Assembly (NCBI RefSeq): GCF_901709675.1
Contig: NC_051087.1
Span: 9,638,884 to 9,702,883 of the forward strand
Direction: 5' to 3'
Origin: Syngnathus acus
Lineage: Eukaryota; Chordata; Actinopteri; Syngnathiformes; Syngnathidae
Length of the DNA: 64,000 nt
Shown here: piece by piece, positions 62,301-64,000 of the stretch
Position numbering within the stretch: position 1 is the stretch's first letter
Layout: each line of letters starts with the position of its first letter
Notes under the pieces: model-generated
Seen by the model: the letters and a program-made list of their open reading frames with translations, nothing else
What the model was told of the DNA's origin: nothing
Database searches by the model: none
Made by a program: the position numbers and the translations under genes

Positions 62301-62840
62301 TATGGGTAAAATTATACGTGGATATACTGAGATCTTAAATTTCGTTGTACATGTGACAATGACAATAAAGATCTATTCTATTCTATTCTATCTATATAGA
62401 AAATAAAATGCAGCCCTTGGTGAGTTTCATTTAAATGTTTTGTCTGGATGTCTGTCTGTTTCTGGGACTAGAATTAGGGATAGATTGAATTTTTGTGTAT
62501 GTGACATTCACTTGAGAGTGTATTGCTGTTGTGTGAGCAGCACTCACAGACACTAAGCACCTCCCGTCTAGGGAGGTGTTCTTGCAGAGCAGGCACATCC
62601 AGTTCACAGATGATTCCACCCACTGAGGACTTGAGTCTATCATGATGTGTGTGTCTGCGTCAGATCCCGTGGAAAGTGTTCCTTCGTCCCGTCACGAGTG
62701 TGTTCGCTCGGGCCAGATGCCTCTTGGCCTTCCCATCACTGTATGAGCATGTGTTTGAGTGTCTTTTATCCGTGATGAGGAGAGATTGTAATCCATGTCT
62801 CTCTGTTTTTTTTTACAGTCTACTGCAGTTTCCGACGGAG
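41431..62840 (+). CDS. rgs12: Regulator of G-protein signalling 12, 5' part (PDZ and PTB domains)
   Basis: RGS12 is a scaffold that accelerates GTP hydrolysis on Gi/o alpha subunits; its PDZ domain binds receptor tails and its PTB domain binds phosphotyrosine partners. Coding exons are 41431-42468, 42649-42882, 43353-44297, 48590-48709 and the microexon 62819-62840; the gene continues past the right edge. Translation starts MFNQVDTSS. PDZ spans about residues 38-112 with the carboxylate loop GYGF. PTB spans about 298-455 from NVGMIVGYLGS to the MRDNIEGIRARAF helix. Later blocks match human: STSSNSDSGIGNF, QRWLPVHVLRDW, DGWSSANCSTLPPPMNKIP and RRSFGRSKRLSLARSLDDLE. The microexon gives STAVSDG, equivalent to ATVSDG in human RGS12 and AVSDG in RGS14. 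RGS, Ras-binding and GoLoco domains are not in the window. I cannot tell whether this is an a or b duplicate. Confidence 0.94.
43205..43275. mobile_element. Truncated hAT MITE end in rgs12 intron 2
   Basis: ATGATCTGGCCCCCCGGG followed by CCCTGAGTTTGACACCTATG is the right end of the family seen at 38457 and 53889. The left end is not recognisable in the 320 bp upstream, so the copy is truncated. It ends about 80 bp before the next rgs12 exon. Confidence 0.6.
46158..46432 (-). repeat. SINE-like dispersed fish repeat
   Basis: Read on the minus strand it begins TGGCTGGTTAGCATATC and TACCTCACAGTTCAGAGG, then GTGTTCAAATGG and GCATGTTCTCCCTGTGCC, ending near CTCAAGGGATACAG-like sequence. The TGGTTAGC and GTGTTCAAAT blocks resemble pol III A and B boxes, so a tRNA-derived SINE is plausible. 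A truncated relative in the other orientation runs off the window end at 63959. Confidence 0.6.
46579..46626. repeat. TG dinucleotide microsatellite
   Basis: An uninterrupted TG run of about 24 units in rgs12 intron 3. It is likely polymorphic. Confidence 0.95.
47255..47314. repeat. TA dinucleotide microsatellite
   Basis: A perfect TA run of 30 units in rgs12 intron 3, able to form a hairpin and prone to length change. Confidence 0.95.
48723..48748. repeat. TGTC tetranucleotide repeat
   Basis: Six tandem TGTC units starting 13 bp after the donor of the rgs12 exon at 48590-48709. Confidence 0.9.
53316..53363 (+). CDS. Candidate alternative first coding exon of rgs12
   Basis: An ATG opens MEQKTLSGDSETTSQP and runs straight into the donor GTGAGTAATT at phase 0, which is the phase needed to join the microexon at 62819. 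The 300 bp upstream are GA-rich and then GC-richer than the surrounding intron, include TGACGTTC near 53177, and look like a promoter and 5' UTR. RGS12 is known to have short forms from internal promoters. I do not recognise the 16 residues themselves, so this is an inference from signal and phase. Confidence 0.35.
53889..54216. mobile_element. hAT MITE with perfect 8-bp target duplication
   Basis: The left end CAGGGGTGTCAAACTC and the right end GAGTTTGACCCCTGTG are imperfect inverted repeats. CCCTAAAC flanks both sides (53881-53888 and 54217-54224). The subterminal blocks CACGGGCCGCATTGTCG and CGCGGGCCACATAAAATG are typical of this fish family. The interior is AT-rich and non-coding. Confidence 0.88.
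57249..57299 (+). CDS. Second candidate alternative first exon of rgs12
   Basis: An ATG gives MSLRKRLSFKRVWNFNT, followed by the donor GTGAGTAGTG, again at phase 0 and so compatible with the microexon at 62819. The peptide is strongly basic with hydrophobic residues between, as in membrane-binding N-termini. The context AGCAGGATGA has A at -3. There is no homology I can name. It could instead be a chance open stretch. Confidence 0.35.
57496..57814. mobile_element. TA-flanked MITE with GTTCAAAAGTTTGGGGTCAC ends
   Basis: The left end TACGCTACCGTTCAAAAG with GTTTGGGGTCAC is mirrored by GTGACCCCAAACTTTTGC and ACGGTAGTGTA on the right. TA borders suggest a Tc1/mariner-type target. This terminal sequence recurs widely in vertebrate, and especially fish, genomes. 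No transposase is present. It lies about 200 bp after the candidate exon at 57249-57299. Confidence 0.8.
61441..61600. repeat. Inverted-repeat element in rgs12 intron 4
   Basis: TGACATCACAGTTGCCAG (61473-61490) is matched by its exact complement CTGGCAACTGTGATGTCA (61550-61567), and an outer pair of GGCCATTTTGCCA and TGGCAAAATTGCC extends the palindrome. An A-rich tract follows at 61660-61690. It is a hairpin-forming MITE or SINE-like repeat of unknown family. Confidence 0.65.
62088..62103 (-). promoter_or_regulatory. CTCF-like motif in rgs12 intron 4
   Basis: The minus strand reads ATTAGAGGGCGCCCTG, which fits the AGRGGGCGC half of the CTCF core. A second weak match, CAGCAGAGGGCACTG, is at 55221-55235 on the plus strand. 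Occupancy is unknown. Confidence 0.25.
62332..62395 (+). mobile_element. 3' tail of a LINE
   Basis: TTTCGTTGTACATGTGACAA is followed by TGACAATAAAGATC and an ATTCT pentamer run. This arrangement is typical of 3' ends of CR1/L2-type LINEs in fish, which end in short tandem repeats. The body is missing, as expected for 5' truncation. Confidence 0.55.
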
Positions 62841-63958
62841 GTGAGTTACTGTTTTATCTTATTGTTTTCACTTATCTTGATTATTGTTGTGTTCTCATGA
62901 TCTGCTTGTGCTCAACCAGTTAATGGTAACTGACACACTTTTTCCTCGTGTCAAGTTGTTGAAGTACCATGACAGAAGTATTGGGGTTGAGGCCATGGCC
63001 ATTGAAATTTTAACGTCACAGAAATTGGAATGCTTTCACACATTATTCATGCAAGCAGTAAACAGTGGAGCCGTTTGACCTGCTCAGCCTTTCCCCGTCC
63101 TTTATTTGAATGCCGTGTCTTGAGTTAGCTTCAAAACAAGATGATATGTATGTGTATGGGTCACATAGAACGAAGCCAAATCATTTTATTTAACACTAGG
63201 CCACGTTCATTTGCAGCAAAACGAGCCATCTCCCATGGTATTGCTAGTTAATGTGTTTAAATGGATATTCCGTGTCTGCCACCCTGTTGTTGCTCAACAT
63301 GTGGCGAGACAAACAAAAGGCATTGGTTGTGGATCATGCTAATGCTTTGACACCTCGCTGTCACAGCAGATGGGAGATAAAAGGAAGAGCTGGAGGTGAG
63401 AGAGGCAAAGAGACAAAAGGGATGCAGGCATGTTGGATTTTGATTGCTCACTTGTCACGCACCCAGCAGAAAGGAGGCACAGTATACATCAAATAGTCAC
63501 TTTGATAAGAATCCAACACAAATTTACATGGTTTTGTGGTCCAGTTATTTGATAAAATGATGATCACTATGATAGTCAGTCACTATGTTGTAACTGCCTC
63601 TTTAACAAACTGTCACTTCCTCCATTAGAGGCTTGAACAATTAGTTGCACCTATGTGTCATAATTTTCATCAAATGACGGTTTATTTTGATGTTGTGAAA
63701 TTTGATGTCCACTCGTGACTAAACTGTGCAAGCGTGAACAGTATGCATTTTAAACAACATAACATCTACATAATCTGATGAATATGGAGTTCAGTTAAAA
63801 AACTCAGCTTTTTTTGTGTGTGTGGAATGAGTCTTTCTCAAAGGCATCTATCTCGCAGTCATGTCAAGTCAGTAATACTCAGCTATTTTTTTTTATTTTT
63901 TATTTTTTTTTATATCACCAGTGACACTACCGGAAAGGTTGTGGTAGTAGTTTGATGT
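62841..63958 (+). other. Start of rgs12 intron 5
   Basis: Sequence after the microexon donor GTGAGTTACT. No match to the next expected exon (the ELTGADLKD and RGS-domain region) was found before the window ends, so the intron is longer than 1.1 kb. No other gene is seen. Confidence 0.6.
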
Positions 63959-64000
63959 GGGGCAGCACGGTGGCCAACTGCACAGTTCAGAGGACTCATG
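63959..64000 (+). repeat. Truncated SINE-like repeat at the window edge
   Basis: GGGGCAGCACGGTGGCCAAC followed by TGCACAGTTCAGAGGACTC is the start of the same dispersed fish repeat found on the minus strand at 46158-46432. It lacks the GGTTAGCAC block and is cut by the window end. Confidence 0.55.

Larger units (their letters stand above)
48710..62818 (+). other. rgs12 intron 4 (14.1 kb)
   Basis: The largest intron in the window, running from the donor after RSLDDLE to the acceptor of the 22-nt microexon. It contains two candidate alternative first exons (53316-53363 and 57249-57299), a hAT MITE (53889-54216), a TA MITE (57496-57814), an inverted-repeat element (61441-61600), a LINE tail (62332-62395) and simple repeats such as GAGT units near 56449-56466 and CACG near 60400-60435. 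The rest is AT-rich with no recognised gene. Confidence 0.6.

Overview
This window is vertebrate nuclear DNA, almost certainly from a ray-finned (teleost) fish. Three multi-exon genes lie head to tail on the + strand: grk4 (3' part), htt (complete) and rgs12 (5' part). The same GRK4-HTT-RGS12 order is known from human 4p16.3. A fish is indicated by the compact htt (all 67 coding exons in about 20.7 kb), a four-glutamine tract with no proline-rich domain, and dispersed repeats of types common in fish (hAT elements whose ends read GGTGTCAAACTC, TA-flanked MITEs, a GGCAGCACGGTGG repeat). I could not fix the species.

Layout. 1-11738: eleven 3' coding exons of grk4, a GPCR kinase of the GRK4/5/6 subfamily. 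Its first exons lie left of the window and its introns carry a hAT element and two TA-flanked elements, one nested in another element. 11739-15460: grk4 3' UTR, a decayed minus-strand remnant resembling the C-terminal region of Penelope-like elements, an AT-rich palindrome and the probable htt promoter. 15461-36140: htt, reconstructed exon by exon. The exon lengths sum to 9,471 nt, an exact multiple of three, giving 3,156 residues in the basic form; two in-frame splice choices could add 10 and 37 residues. 36141-41253: htt 3' UTR, repeats, and a GC-box/CCAAT/CRE cluster that may be an rgs12 promoter. 41254-64000: rgs12 5' UTR and five coding exons (PDZ, PTB, Ser/Arg-rich linker), then a 14.1 kb intron ending in a 22-nt microexon. 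The RGS, Ras-binding and GoLoco parts lie beyond the right edge.

The neighbours are conserved by ancestry rather than forming an operon. grk4 phosphorylates activated GPCRs, rgs12 is expected to speed GTP hydrolysis on Gi/o alpha subunits, and htt is a HEAT-repeat scaffold. No tRNA, rRNA, CRISPR or prokaryotic system was seen. The most useful leads are the alternative htt splice forms, two GC-AG introns, the rgs12 microexon with two phase-compatible candidate alternative first exons, the altered grk4 C-terminus ending in SRL, and the nested transposons.
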